64,000 nt of DNA from Variovorax flavidus. GTDB lineage: Bacteria > Pseudomonadota > Gammaproteobacteria > Burkholderiales > Burkholderiaceae_C. Below the pieces are notes generated by a model. That model worked only from the letters and a program-made list of their open reading frames with translations. It was not told the origin of the DNA and did no database searches. How positions within the stretch are numbered: position 1 is the first letter of the stretch; every line of letters starts with the position of its first letter. The stretch covers positions 868,001-932,000 of the forward strand of contig NZ_JASZYE010000001.1 of NCBI RefSeq assembly GCF_030317145.1. Reading direction: 5' to 3'. Positions 18,871 through 28,379 of the stretch are shown here, piece by piece. Position numbers and translations under genes: made by a program.

Positions 18871-19827
18871 TCAGGCGATGCCCGCCGCCGCGGCGTCGAG
18901 CAGGTTGATCTTCTTCGGGATCAGCCCGAGCGTGAAGAAGGTGTCGGCGATCTTCTGTTGCTCGCCGAGGATGGCCTTGGTGATGGGCCCCGTGCCGAAC
19001 TTCGTGCGCCCCACAACAACATCGACCACGGGCTTGGGAATGCCCCAGATGGCCGACAGCTCGGTGGCGAAGGCGCCGGGGTTGGCCTGCGCCCACTGGT
19101 CGACCTTGTCGAGTTCGTCGATGAGGATCTTGATGACGTCCGGATTCTTCTGCGCGTAGTCCAGCGACGAGAAGAAGTAGGCCCTGTTGCCCACCACGCC
19201 TGTGGCGTCGGCCAGCACCTTGGCATCGAGCGTCTTCTCCGCCGAGGCGAGGAAGGGATCCCAGATCACCCATGCGTCGATCGATCCCTTCTCGAAGGCG
19301 GCGCGTGCATCCGCCGGCGGCAGAAAGACGACATTCACGTCGCCGTAGGCGAGACCGTGCTTCTCCAGCAGCTTGACCAGGAAGTAGTGAACGTTGCTGC
19401 CCTTGTTGAGCGCGACCTTCTTGCCCTTGAGATCGGCCACCGACTGGATCGCCGAGCCCTTGGGAATCAGCACCGCCTCGGATTGCGGCCGAGGCACCGT
19501 CGCAGCCACATAGGCCAGCGGCGCACCGGCTGCCTGCGCGAAGATCGGCGGTGCTTCGCCGACGTCGCCGAAGTCGATCGAGCCCACATTGAGCGCTTCG
19601 AGCTGCACCGGCCCGGCGGTGAACTCCGTCCACTTGATCGAAACGCCCAACGGCGCGAGGCGCTTTTCCAGCGTGCCCCGACCCTTGAGCAGGCTCAGGC
19701 TGCCCTTCTGGTTGCCGATGCGCAGCTGACGTGCCGGCGCCTGAGCGAAGGCGGAGAGCGCAGGCAGCGCGATGGCCGCAGCGGCGCCCTGGATCAGTTG
19801 CCGCCGTGTCGATGAATGCTGTGTCAT
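18871..19827 (-). CDS. ssuA: Aliphatic sulfonate-binding protein SsuA
   Basis: 318 residues from ATG 19827. A twin-arginine-like signal (STRRQLIQGAAAA) ends near AFA-Q. The family features are LRIGNQKGSLSLLKGRG, IKWTEFTAGPVQLEALN, IDFGDVGEAPPIFAQ and IDAWVIWDPFLASAEK. It delivers sulfonates to SsuBC. It shares clear internal similarity with the protein at 15853-16818, so the pair arose by duplication. Confidence 0.93.
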   Translation of the reverse strand: MTQHSSTRRQLIQGAAAAIALPALSAFAQAPARQLRIGNQKGSLSLLKGRGTLEKRLAPLGVSIKWTEFTAGPVQLEALNVGSIDFGDVGEAPPIFAQAAGAPLAYVAATVPRPQSEAVLIPKGSAIQSVADLKGKKVALNKGSNVHYFLVKLLEKHGLAYGDVNVVFLPPADARAAFEKGSIDAWVIWDPFLASAEKTLDAKVLADATGVVGNRAYFFSSLDYAQKNPDVIKILIDELDKVDQWAQANPGAFATELSAIWGIPKPVVDVVVGRTKFGTGPITKAILGEQQKIADTFFTLGLIPKKINLLDAAAAGIA

Positions 19828-19858
19828 GTGCGTGCTTCTGGTGAAGGTAAGGATGGCG

Positions 19859-19999
19859 TCACAGAGGGGCCGAAGTGGCCGCGAGAAAACTGGCGATGAG
19901 TGCGACCGCGACCACAACCAGCACGCCGATCGCCAGGTCGGTCACTACCCGCCATGGACGGCGCGCCGGTTGGAAGTTGTCGGTCAGAACGGGGGGCAT
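19859..19999 (-). CDS. Small single-span membrane protein in the sulfonate operon
   Basis: 46 residues from ATG 19999 to TGA 19859. The first 20 residues are polar and basic (PARRPWR), followed by one strongly hydrophobic helix (about 22-41, LAIGVLVVVAVALIASFLAA). It sits in the otherwise unexplained 273 bases between ssuE and ssuA, on the same strand. Positive-inside rules place the N-terminus in the cytoplasm. The ribosome site is weak (AGAAAG). Its place suggests a small accessory of the transporter, but no family is recognised. Confidence 0.6.
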   Translation of the reverse strand: MPPVLTDNFQPARRPWRVVTDLAIGVLVVVAVALIASFLAATSAPL

Positions 20000-20100
20000 G
20001 TTTTTCTTTCTGGGCAAAGGAAATCCCGCGCCGCGCGCCGCGGCGGAGGAATTGATCGGTGGGTCGGGAAGAAAGCGGCGCCGCGCAGGCGGCTGCGCCG

Positions 20101-20685
20101 TCAGACGCTACATCGCACGCGCGAGAACGCCACCGGCTCGAAGCCCCAGGTCGGGGGCAGCTTGAGCCCTTCGCTCGCCAGCGTCTCGACCGCATCGTCG
20201 AGACGCTGCGAGAGTTCCGCCTGCAGCTGATAGGCGCCCTCAGGCTGCAGCGTCACCTGCCCGTCGGTCGCATACACGCCCGGCAGGATGTGCCGCGCCG
20301 CAAGCGACTGCAGCACCGGCCGCAACGCGTAGTCGAGCGCCAGCATGTGATGCGGACTGCCGCCGGTCGCCAGCGGCAGCACGGTCTTGCCCTTGAGCGC
20401 CGACTGCGGCAGCAGATCGAGAAACACCTTGAGCACGCCGCTGTAAGCCGCCTTGTAGACCGGCGTCGCGATCACGATCACATCGGCGCGTTGCACCTGC
20501 TCCACGGCCTGCTGCACCGAGGGATTCGAGGCCTCCCCCAGCAGCAACGCATGCGCGGCGAGTTCGCGGATCGCGAGACGGTCGACCGGCACCTTGCGCT
20601 CGGCAAGCCGCGCGGCCACTGCGTCGAGCAAGACCGCAGAGCGCGAAGGCGCGGAAGGGCTACCGGCAATCAGGAGAACAGTCAT
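20101..20685 (-). CDS. ssuE: NADPH-dependent FMN reductase SsuE
   Basis: 194 residues. SsuE supplies FMNH2 to SsuD. It has LLIAGSPSAPSRSAVLL as phosphate loop, ATPVYKAAYSGVLKVFLDLL and LPLATGGSPHHMLALDYALRPVL, the typical SsuE signatures. It lies 13 bases after the sbp paralogue and ahead of the rest of the sulfonate genes. The expected PAYKAAY pi-helix tyrosine region reads PVYKAAY, within family variation. Confidence 0.94.
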   Translation of the reverse strand: MTVLLIAGSPSAPSRSAVLLDAVAARLAERKVPVDRLAIRELAAHALLLGEASNPSVQQAVEQVQRADVIVIATPVYKAAYSGVLKVFLDLLPQSALKGKTVLPLATGGSPHHMLALDYALRPVLQSLAARHILPGVYATDGQVTLQPEGAYQLQAELSQRLDDAVETLASEGLKLPPTWGFEPVAFSRVRCSV

Positions 20686-20698
20686 GGCCAGGCGCGCG

Positions 20699-21721
20699 TT
20701 ACTTGTTCGTATAGATCTGATCGAACGAGCCGCCGTCCGCGAAGTGCGCCTTGTCCGCCTTCGTCCAGCCGCCGAACGCTTCGTCGATGGTGAACAAGGT
20801 CAGCTTCGGGAACTGCTTGTCGTACTTGGCCTTGGCCTTCTCGGAGGTTGGGCGGTAGTAGTTGCGGCCCGCAATGTCCTGGCCTTCGTCGGAGTACAGG
20901 TACTTCAGGTATTCCTCGGCGACGGCACGCGTGCCCTTCTTGTCGACGACCTTGTCGACCACGGTCACCGTGGGTTCGGCCAGGATGCTGATGGAGGGCA
21001 CGACGATGTCGAACTTGTCCGGACCGAATTCCTTCAGCGCGAGGAAAGCCTCGTTCTCCCAGGCCAACAGCACATCACCGACGCCGCGCTGGACGAAGGT
21101 GATGGTCGAGCCGCGCGCGCCGGTGTCGAGCACGGGCACGTTCTTGTAGAGCTTTCCGACGAACTCCTTGGCCTTGTCATCGCCACCGAACTTGCGATTG
21201 GCGAATTCCCACGCGGCCAGGTAGTTCCAGCGTGCGCCGCCGGAGGTCTTGGGATTGGGCGTGATCACCTGCACGCCGGGCTTCACCAGATCGTCCCAGT
21301 CCTTCAGTCCCTTGGGATTGCCCTTCTTCACAAGGAACACGATGGTCGAGGTGTAGGGTGCCGAGTTGTGCGGCAGGCGCTTCTGCCAATCGGGCTTGAC
21401 CAGGCCGCCGTGCGTGACGAGTGCGTCCGTGTCGCCAGCCAGGGCCAGCGTCGCGACGTCGGCATCGATGCCGTCGATGATCGAGCGCGCCTGCTTGCCG
21501 GAGCCGCCGTGCGACTGCTTGATCGTCACGTCCTGGCCACTCTTGCCCTTCCAGTATTTGGCAAAGGCCTGGTTGTAGTCGACGTACAGTTCGCGCGTCG
21601 GGTCGTACGACACGTTGAGCAGGGTCAGGCCCTGCGCAAACGACGGCAATGCCGTCAGGGCGAAGCTGGCTGCTGCGGCGGCGCCGAGGGAAAGCTTGAT
21701 AAAGTCGCGGCGAAGGCTCAT
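20699..21721 (-). CDS. Second periplasmic sulfate-binding protein
   Basis: 340 residues from ATG 21721. A twin-arginine-like signal ([14 protein letters not shown]) ends near SFA-Q. The mature start ([19 protein letters not shown]), [13 protein letters not shown] and [18 protein letters not shown] mark the Sbp/CysP family. It has no permease of its own and heads the sulfonate/methionine run, so it probably works with the CysTWA complex encoded at 4207-7100. It is divergent from yggX with 127 bases between start codons. Confidence 0.92.
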   Translation of the reverse strand: MSLRRDFIKLSLGAAAAASFALTALPSFAQGLTLLNVSYDPTRELYVDYNQAFAKYWKGKSGQDVTIKQSHGGSGKQARSIIDGIDADVATLALAGDTDALVTHGGLVKPDWQKRLPHNSAPYTSTIVFLVKKGNPKGLKDWDDLVKPGVQVITPNPKTSGGARWNYLAAWEFANRKFGGDDKAKEFVGKLYKNVPVLDTGARGSTITFVQRGVGDVLLAWENEAFLALKEFGPDKFDIVVPSISILAEPTVTVVDKVVDKKGTRAVAEEYLKYLYSDEGQDIAGRNYYRPTSEKAKAKYDKQFPKLTLFTIDEAFGGWTKADKAHFADGGSFDQIYTNK

Positions 21722-21848
21722 GGTCTTGTGCTCACAAATGGCATAAAGCTGAAGCCACGTATTCTGGATACGGCATATGGAAACGGGAACGACTGAGTTC
21801 TCAGTTCTAAATAGCGAAATCAACTAAGACACCCACAAAGGCATCCCA

Positions 21849-22121
21849 ATGGCACGCATGGTTCAGTGCATCAAACTCGGTAAAGAGGCCGAAGGTCTCG
21901 ACTTCCCGCCCTATCCGGGCGAACTGGGCAAACGCCTGTGGGAGAACGTCAGCAAGGAGGCCTGGGCGGCCTGGCTCAAGCAACAGACGATGCTGGTCAA
22001 CGAAAACCGCCTCAATCTGGCCGATGCGCGCGCCCGCCAATACCTCGCGCGGCAGATGGAAAAGCATTTCTTCGGCGACGGCGCCGACGTCGCGCAGGGC
22101 TACGTTCCCCCCACGGCATGA
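21849..22121 (+). CDS. yggX: Oxidative damage protection protein, Fe(II)-trafficking family
   Basis: 90 residues, the standard length. The family opening is [20 protein letters not shown] with the conserved Cys7, and [16 protein letters not shown] is intact. YggX helps protect and supply iron-sulfur clusters during oxidative stress. It precedes mnmC by 83 bases on the same strand and shares its upstream region with the sulfur run. Confidence 0.96.
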   Translation: MARMVQCIKLGKEAEGLDFPPYPGELGKRLWENVSKEAWAAWLKQQTMLVNENRLNLADARARQYLARQMEKHFFGDGADVAQGYVPPTA

Positions 22122-22204
22122 AGCTCGCCCCCAGGCTGCGGTCCGGCAGATCCGGTTCTGCGGTATTCCTGGCATCCGGCCTCGGGCACTGACTCGGCTT
22201 GCGC

Positions 22205-24094
22205 ATGGCCGAGCCGGTCGACTGGCGTGCGGACGGGATTCCACGCAGCGCGCGGTTCGATGACATCTATCACACCGAAACAGGTGCGCCTGCGCAGGCC
22301 AGGCACGTCTTCCTGGCCGGCTGCGGGCTTCCGGGCGCTTGGGCCGGACAACCGCAATGGCGGATTCTCGAAACCGGCTTCGGTTTTGGCCTCAATTTCC
22401 TGACAACCTGGCAGGCGTGGCAAGCTGATCCGCAGCGTCCACGACTGCTTCATTTTGTTTCGATCGAGGCTTTTCCAGTCTCGCGCGAGGATCTGTTGCG
22501 CGCCGCATCGAGCTATCCGGCCCTGTTGGGGCTGGCGGAAAAACTCGCGGCGCAATGGCACGGTTTGCTGCCCGGGTTTCATCGGCTCTGCCTCGACGAG
22601 GGACGGGTGCTTCTCACCCTCTGCATCGGCGATGTGCAGGCCATGCTGCGCGCGCAGCGCTTCGAGGCCGACACCATCTTTCTTGACGGGTTCAGCCCGC
22701 AGCGCAACCCCGACATGTGGTCGGCCGATACGCTCAAGGCCGTTTCGCGCTTCGCCCGTCGCGGAACGCACGTTGCCACATGGACGATTGCTCGCGCAGT
22801 CTGCGATGCACTCGCGCAGAACGGCTTCCAGGTGACCAAGGCGCCGGGATTGCCGCCGAAGCGAGATTGCCTGCAAGGCGTCTTCGAGCCCGCTTGGCAG
22901 GTTCGCCGCCGCGGACCGGCGCCGTCGCCTGCTGCGTTGGCCGGTCGATGCGTGGTGATCGGAGCCGGCTTGGCCGGCGGTGCGGTAGCGGCGAGTCTTG
23001 CGCGGCGCGGCTGGGAAGTGGAAGTGCTCGAAGCGGCCGCCCGCCCTGCGGCCGGCGCCTCGGGATTGCCGGTGGGCATGCTGGCGCCGCACGTATCACC
23101 CGACGATGCTCTGCTCTCCCGGCTGACGCGCGCAGGCATCCGCGCGACGTGGCAGCAGTTGGAGCAATTGCTGGAGGAAGGCCTGGATTGGCGCGCCAGC
23201 GGCGTGCTCGAGCGGCGGAGCGCCGGCGACGATCGGCTGCCGGACGGCTGGACTGCAGAGGGGCCCAACGAGTCGTGGCTCGCGCCTTCGATGCACGTTG
23301 CGGAAGCGGGCTTGCCACCCGGCACGGTTGCGCTATGGCACGCACGCGGCGGCTGGGTACGTCCGTCGCGGCTGATCGAGGCCTGGCTTGCGCTGCCCGG
23401 CATTCGCGTCAGGGCGGGATGTCGTGCAGCTCGCATCAAGCGCATCGATGGCGAAGTCACCCGGTGGGCAGTGCGCGACGCGGCTGGCGCGCTGCTGGCA
23501 GAAGCCGATCGCGTCGTCATCGCGGGCGGCATCGAGAGCCATGCACTCGCCCCGGATTTGCCGCTGCAAGCCGTGCGCGGCCAGGTCGAATGGGGCCGCA
23601 TCCCTCCAGGGTCTCGACTGCCGATCACCCCCATCAACGGCGACGGCCACTTGATTGCTCACGTGCCGACCGCCGAAGGCAACCTGTGGCTCGCAGGCGC
23701 CACCTTCGACCGCGACAGCATCGACATCACACCCCGCAGCGCTGACACCGACTTCAACCGCGAGCGCCTGGCGCGGCTTCATCCCGACGCAGCCGCGCAA
23801 CTGGCCGGTGCCTTCGTTCGCAACGAAACACAGGCATGGGCCGGCGTGCGCTGCGCCTCGGGCGACCGCCGCCCGCTGGTCGGGCCTCTGTCTGCCGAAA
23901 GCGCAGACGGCGTCTGGCTCTGCACCGCCCTGGGTTCGCGCGGACTCAGCTTCGCGGTGCTGTGCGCCGAATTGCTGGCGGCCCACTGGCACCACGAACC
24001 GCTGCCACTGCCCGCGAAGCTCGCGCAGGCGCTGGATGCGCGGCGCGCCTGGCCCGATACGGAGAAGCCTCAGATATTGGCCAGCGCCAGGTAG
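22205..24094 (+). CDS. mnmC: Bifunctional tRNA 5-methylaminomethyl-2-thiouridine enzyme MnmC
   Basis: 629 residues from ATG 22205; a TTG two codons upstream is less likely. MnmC completes the wobble uridine modification of tRNAs. The N-terminal methyltransferase (about 1-235) has the SAM site ILETGFGFGLNF and TIFLDGFSPQRNPDMW. The C-terminal FAD oxidoreductase (about 240-629) starts with CVVIGAGLAGGAVAASLA and removes the carboxymethyl group. The gene overlaps the 3' end of the large membrane protein by 25 bases, convergently. Confidence 0.95.
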   Translation: MAEPVDWRADGIPRSARFDDIYHTETGAPAQARHVFLAGCGLPGAWAGQPQWRILETGFGFGLNFLTTWQAWQADPQRPRLLHFVSIEAFPVSREDLLRAASSYPALLGLAEKLAAQWHGLLPGFHRLCLDEGRVLLTLCIGDVQAMLRAQRFEADTIFLDGFSPQRNPDMWSADTLKAVSRFARRGTHVATWTIARAVCDALAQNGFQVTKAPGLPPKRDCLQGVFEPAWQVRRRGPAPSPAALAGRCVVIGAGLAGGAVAASLARRGWEVEVLEAAARPAAGASGLPVGMLAPHVSPDDALLSRLTRAGIRATWQQLEQLLEEGLDWRASGVLERRSAGDDRLPDGWTAEGPNESWLAPSMHVAEAGLPPGTVALWHARGGWVRPSRLIEAWLALPGIRVRAGCRAARIKRIDGEVTRWAVRDAAGALLAEADRVVIAGGIESHALAPDLPLQAVRGQVEWGRIPPGSRLPITPINGDGHLIAHVPTAEGNLWLAGATFDRDSIDITPRSADTDFNRERLARLHPDAAAQLAGAFVRNETQAWAGVRCASGDRRPLVGPLSAESADGVWLCTALGSRGLSFAVLCAELLAAHWHHEPLPLPAKLAQALDARRAWPDTEKPQILASAR

Positions 24095-27000
24095 TCGAGC
24101 ACCGTGGTGCCACCGAGTGTGGCGAACGGCAGCAGCACGGCCTTGAGCAGCGGCTGTTGCCAGAACGGTGCAAAGGCTCCTTCGTGCAGATTCTCGATGC
24201 GTCCCTGCAGCAGCTTGAGCTGCTCGACGGAAGGTGACGCGGGCGGTGGCCCACCGTCCGGCATCACCTTGGCGCTCGCAGTCGACACGGCATTCTTCAC
24301 CTGCTCCAGCGCATGCGCCCGCGAATCCTCTGCCGCGAGCCGAAGCGCCACCGCACAACCCAGCGCCACGGCCGCGCCCACCGCCGCAGGCGCCACAGTG
24401 CCTACGGACATCGTCCAGTGATCGAAGACCGCGCTGCGCGACAGCAGCCACAGCGAGATCACCACGAACGGGTAGTAGATGAGGAGGGTCACGCAATGGG
24501 TCCGCCGCGCGACGAACTGCAGGTCGATCCAGTTTTCGAGATAGGCGCGCGGGATGCCCATCTCGTCTTCGAACTTCTTCAACGTCGCCTCGGGCCAGTT
24601 GGCCGCGACTTCGTGCAGGCGGCGCAGACGCAAAAGGCCCCGCACGAAGCGAACGCACAGCACCGTCGCATCCACCACGAAGAACACAAGGAAGAACATC
24701 ATCGCCTGCGCCGGAAGCCGCAGTCCTTCATGCACGACGCGCGACAGGTCGCCCCGTTGCGGCACGAAGCGCGGCTCTCCGATCGCCATCATCAGCAGAC
24801 TGCTGAAGATCGCCGCAATCACCACGCAGGTAGCCGTCCGGATCAGCCGCGCCATGAGCCTGTTCTGGACGATGTGCCGGCCCCAGAAGTCGATGGCTTC
24901 GGGCTCCATTTCTTCCTCGCCACCCGTGCGCGGCTGACGATGAAGAGGCGGGATGAAGCGCATGGAGAAGACTTGCAGGAGTTTTCGCCAGAAGCCCTGC
25001 TTCCGGTCGGCCCTGTCCTGCCGATCTTCCATGTTCTTGGGCGCATCGCCGGCCTTGAAGTCCCGGCCGATGTCTTCCAGGCTGTAGGTCAACATCAGCC
25101 AACCCCTGTAGAGCAAGTAGAAGCACAGGAGGAGCGTGAAGACGCGCAAGGCTTCGGTGGGCCACAAGCTGATGCCTTCGATCGCCACAATCGGCTTTCC
25201 GTCCTTCGTCAGCCATGCAGCAAAGGGCTCCCAGCCGAAAGCCATGGCCAATGGCAATGCAACCTGCACGGCGATCAGGACAAGTGCCAGTCCGATCCAT
25301 CGCGACCAGCGTGCGATGACGGTTCCTTTGCTCGTCACGAAGTTGGCGAGACGGACCTTGGCGCGTCGATTGACCACGAGTGGCGGCACCCAGAGCGCCA
25401 GCACCACGAGGCTGGATATCAGGAACATGACTGCGACTCCTGGCATGGGGTAGCGAGGCGAGCCGCCTGGATGGATGTCGTTGCACCGCGCCACCCAATC
25501 GGGCCCTCGGCACTTGTCCTTGTCCACGTCCTTCTTCGGCCATTTGCCGTTGAAGTCGAAGGCCTCGGTTCGCCCGATCTCGAAGATGCGCGGCTTCTCG
25601 AACCACTCGCCCAGACGGGATTGAGACGCAGGGTTCTGGGCGTCACCCGATCCCTTCTCGAGTTGGAGCGCCCGTCGCGCGTCGTCGACCGCCAGGCGGG
25701 TCGAAAGAAAAGCCGAGACCTGATAGCTGTCGCGAAATGGTGGCGCGCCGGCCTGCAACGAGTCCCTCAGGCGCAGCCCGAAATTGGACGCCACGATGAG
25801 ATTGCGCGCCCAAGCCTGCTCGCGCGGATGCAGCAGGCGCGCATCCATGTCGGTGGTGAAAAAGATCGTGTTCGGAAATTCCGGCCGCAAGGCCTGCATC
25901 ACCAGCAGCTTGTCGTGTACATCGTTGCCCAACACGCCAATGGCGCGGAATCCCTGGCCGTCGGCGCTGCTCCGGCGTATCCGCTCGTCCTTGAGACGCA
26001 TCTCGATCGCCAGCCGGCGAAGATAGTCGAACTGTCCCTGCCCTTCCGCCACTTCGATGAAAGTGCCATCCTTGCGACGCCCATCGTCCTTGTCGGCCGG
26101 CCCCTGTTTCGCGGAGGCGCTCGCGCCCGATGCACTATCACCGGCCGCTGGCAGCTGACCGTCCAGGCCTCTCACATAGTTGAAGCGCTCGACGCAGAAG
26201 CCGGATTCCTTCTCCTTCGCCCTGAACTCGCGCCGCAGACTGCGGCCATACAGGGTGTCCCATTCGGCGACGACGGCAATCTGGCTCGGCGAATCGTCAT
26301 TGCGAATCCTGCACATGTCTTCGTAGCTTCGGGATTCGTCATCGTCATCCTTGACCAATTCGCGTGGATTCAATCCGCGAAGCCCCAATTCCTTGATCAA
26401 TTCGTCGGCGAGGCTCCCGTCATCTCCGATGGTTCGCACCAGCGCCACGTCGTGCTTCCCGAAGAACTTCGAAACATCGTACAGACGCTCCTCCTTCTGC
26501 TTGAGGCCTTCCAGCAGGACCTTGTCAGGGACGGTCGCGTTCAACGAATAGAAGCGCATGGCCTCAAAGACGGGACCGGCTTTGAAGTTGCTGCCCGCCG
26601 CCTCGTCGATCATTGCCTTCAGGCCATCCGATCCGTTCGGTCCGAGAACGCGCCAACTCGCCCCGGCCTGGACGAACGGTGCGGCCAGTTCAGCCATTCG
26701 CTGCAGCGGAGCGTCGCCGAAGGCTTCGGATTGCAGCCACATGACCAGCACGGGGGATTGCAGACCGCTCTTCGACAACTCCTTGGGGCGGACGTCGAAT
26801 GCCGGTTCGAACCATTCGTAAGCGATCGGATCCAGCGTCGCCTCGGGTTCCGGTTGCGGCGTGGGCGTGAGCGTCGCCGCACCGCATGCTGCGGCCGGAA
26901 TGAAATAACCCAGGTGCGCCGTATCCACCGGCGAAAGTCGGCTCGCGTTCAGTGCTGCCAGCACTGCATAGCGGCCGCGCCGCCGACTTTCGACATTCTC

Positions 27001-27372
27001 CGAGTAGGGTCCGCCCGGCAGCATGACCGCAAGGATCTGGGGCTGCTTGTGATCCTCCTTCGAGACCTTGCGCGCCACATCGCTGACCAGACCACAGGCA
27101 GCATGCCGGGAATCCTCGGCCTTGAGCTTGTCCGGATTGCTCTTGCGAAGCTCCGAGCGGTACTTGGCCACTGCGCTGAAAGGGTCCTGCCAGAGCCGGG
27201 CATCCACATCCTGCTTCGTGTAGCGCTGCTCCAGGCGCGGCTCGTTGACCGGAAGGCGGGTGGTCTGAAGAGGCGATTCACGCACGAAGAGCACACCCGC
27301 GGCGAGCAACACGACGGCGACGATGCCGTTGTTGGGAAACCCTCCGGACCCAGATTTCGATTCCTTGTCCAT
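24070..27372 (-). CDS. Unrecognised 1100-residue membrane protein with periplasmic-binding-like ectodomain
   Basis: 1100 residues from ATG 27372. A membrane helix at 15-30 is followed by about 610 hydrophilic residues, then seven or eight hydrophobic helices near 644-664, 692-712, 742-762, 845-863, 886-908, 959-977, 992-1012 and perhaps 1072-1092. The N-terminal orientation puts 31-640 in the periplasm. Within it, ILAVMLPGGPYSENVESRRR (113-132), SQIAVVAEWDTLYGRSL (363-379) and RAIGVLGNDVHDKLLVMQAL (476-495) look like beta-alpha units of a type I periplasmic-binding fold. A low-complexity insert (408-430) splits it. No enzyme motif or neighbour explains it. Ligand sensing linked to a membrane module is my inference. 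Confidence 0.75.
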   Translation of the reverse strand: MDKESKSGSGGFPNNGIVAVVLLAAGVLFVRESPLQTTRLPVNEPRLEQRYTKQDVDARLWQDPFSAVAKYRSELRKSNPDKLKAEDSRHAACGLVSDVARKVSKEDHKQPQILAVMLPGGPYSENVESRRRGRYAVLAALNASRLSPVDTAHLGYFIPAAACGAATLTPTPQPEPEATLDPIAYEWFEPAFDVRPKELSKSGLQSPVLVMWLQSEAFGDAPLQRMAELAAPFVQAGASWRVLGPNGSDGLKAMIDEAAGSNFKAGPVFEAMRFYSLNATVPDKVLLEGLKQKEERLYDVSKFFGKHDVALVRTIGDDGSLADELIKELGLRGLNPRELVKDDDDESRSYEDMCRIRNDDSPSQIAVVAEWDTLYGRSLRREFRAKEKESGFCVERFNYVRGLDGQLPAAGDSASGASASAKQGPADKDDGRRKDGTFIEVAEGQGQFDYLRRLAIEMRLKDERIRRSSADGQGFRAIGVLGNDVHDKLLVMQALRPEFPNTIFFTTDMDARLLHPREQAWARNLIVASNFGLRLRDSLQAGAPPFRDSYQVSAFLSTRLAVDDARRALQLEKGSGDAQNPASQSRLGEWFEKPRIFEIGRTEAFDFNGKWPKKDVDKDKCRGPDWVARCNDIHPGGSPRYPMPGVAVMFLISSLVVLALWVPPLVVNRRAKVRLANFVTSKGTVIARWSRWIGLALVLIAVQVALPLAMAFGWEPFAAWLTKDGKPIVAIEGISLWPTEALRVFTLLLCFYLLYRGWLMLTYSLEDIGRDFKAGDAPKNMEDRQDRADRKQGFWRKLLQVFSMRFIPPLHRQPRTGGEEEMEPEAIDFWGRHIVQNRLMARLIRTATCVVIAAIFSSLLMMAIGEPRFVPQRGDLSRVVHEGLRLPAQAMMFFLVFFVVDATVLCVRFVRGLLRLRRLHEVAANWPEATLKKFEDEMGIPRAYLENWIDLQFVARRTHCVTLLIYYPFVVISLWLLSRSAVFDHWTMSVGTVAPAAVGAAVALGCAVALRLAAEDSRAHALEQVKNAVSTASAKVMPDGGPPPASPSVEQLKLLQGRIENLHEGAFAPFWQQPLLKAVLLPFATLGGTTVLDYLALANI

Positions 27373-27479
27373 CAGCCTCTCCTGGTCTCGCGCGTGGCGC
27401 GGAAACCATTTCACAATGTATCGACCGATACATGCATCCCCAATAGGAACGAGCTTTCGCGAACTGCACAATCGCCCCC

Positions 27480-28379
27480 ATGCCCACCCACTACGACATC
27501 ACCCACACCACCATCTACCGCTACAAGACGCCGGTAACGTTCGGGCTGCATCGGGTGATGTTCCGACCGCGCGACAGCCATGACCTGCGCGTGCTCGCCA
27601 CCGACCTGCAGGTGAGTCCGCAGTCGCATGTGCGGATGATCCAGGACCCCTACTCCAACTCGATCGCGCTGGTACAGCCGATGGGCGAGGCAACGGAGTT
27701 GCGCATCGTCTGCTCCTTCAGCATCGAGCACGTGGCCGCGCCGCTGGACACGTTGTCGCTCGATCCGGCCGCGGAGATGATGCCCTTTGCCTACGCCGTC
27801 CACGAGCGGCTCGATCTGGAGCACTACCTGCGCCCGCACTACGACGATCCGGACGGCACCCTGATCCGCTGGGCCCACCAGTTCCTCTACGCCGACGGAA
27901 TCAACAGCACGCGCGATGTGCTGTCGCGCATGAACGCACACATCGGCCAGAGCCTCAGCTATGTCCCGCGCGACGAGGAAGGCACGCAGACGCCGCTGCA
28001 GACGCTGGCGCTCGGCAGCGGAAGCTGCCGCGACTACGCGTTGCTGATGATGGAGGCCGCGCGCCGCCTGGGCGTCGCGGCTCGCTTCGTGTCCGGCTAC
28101 CTGTACGACGCCGCGCTCGACACCGGCGAAACCGAACCCGGCGACTCCGTGACCGGCGCCGGCAGCACCCATGCCTGGCTGCACGCCTACCTGCCCGGCG
28201 CGGGCTGGATCGCCTTCGACCCGACCAACAACCTCATGGGCAGCGGAGGCCAGCTCATCCGCGTCGGCGTCGCACGCGATCCTTCTCTGGCCGCGCCCAT
28301 CTCCGGCAGCTGGTATGGCGACCCCGAAGCCTACGAGGGCCTGGACGCCTCCGTGGTGGTGCGCCGCGTTTCGAACTGA
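27480..28379 (+). CDS. Transglutaminase-like cysteine protease-fold protein
   Basis: 299 residues. The N-terminal bacterial transglutaminase-associated beta domain (about 3-85, YDITHTTIYRYKTPV) precedes the transglutaminase-like core with catalytic Cys183 (GSGSCRDYA), His231 (GSTHAWLH) and Asp247 (FDPTNN). Proteins of this kind are thought to act as proteases or amidases; bacterial substrates are rarely known. It is divergent from the large membrane protein by 107 bases and its stop adjoins that of the outer-membrane efflux gene. Confidence 0.9.
   Translation: MPTHYDITHTTIYRYKTPVTFGLHRVMFRPRDSHDLRVLATDLQVSPQSHVRMIQDPYSNSIALVQPMGEATELRIVCSFSIEHVAAPLDTLSLDPAAEMMPFAYAVHERLDLEHYLRPHYDDPDGTLIRWAHQFLYADGINSTRDVLSRMNAHIGQSLSYVPRDEEGTQTPLQTLALGSGSCRDYALLMMEAARRLGVAARFVSGYLYDAALDTGETEPGDSVTGAGSTHAWLHAYLPGAGWIAFDPTNNLMGSGGQLIRVGVARDPSLAAPISGSWYGDPEAYEGLDASVVVRRVSN

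Noticed and set aside
24313..27537. A long plus-strand open frame opposite the 1100-residue membrane protein
   Set aside because: I considered which strand is real. The minus-strand frame has a signal helix, regular membrane segments and sensible amino acid use; the plus frame does not.
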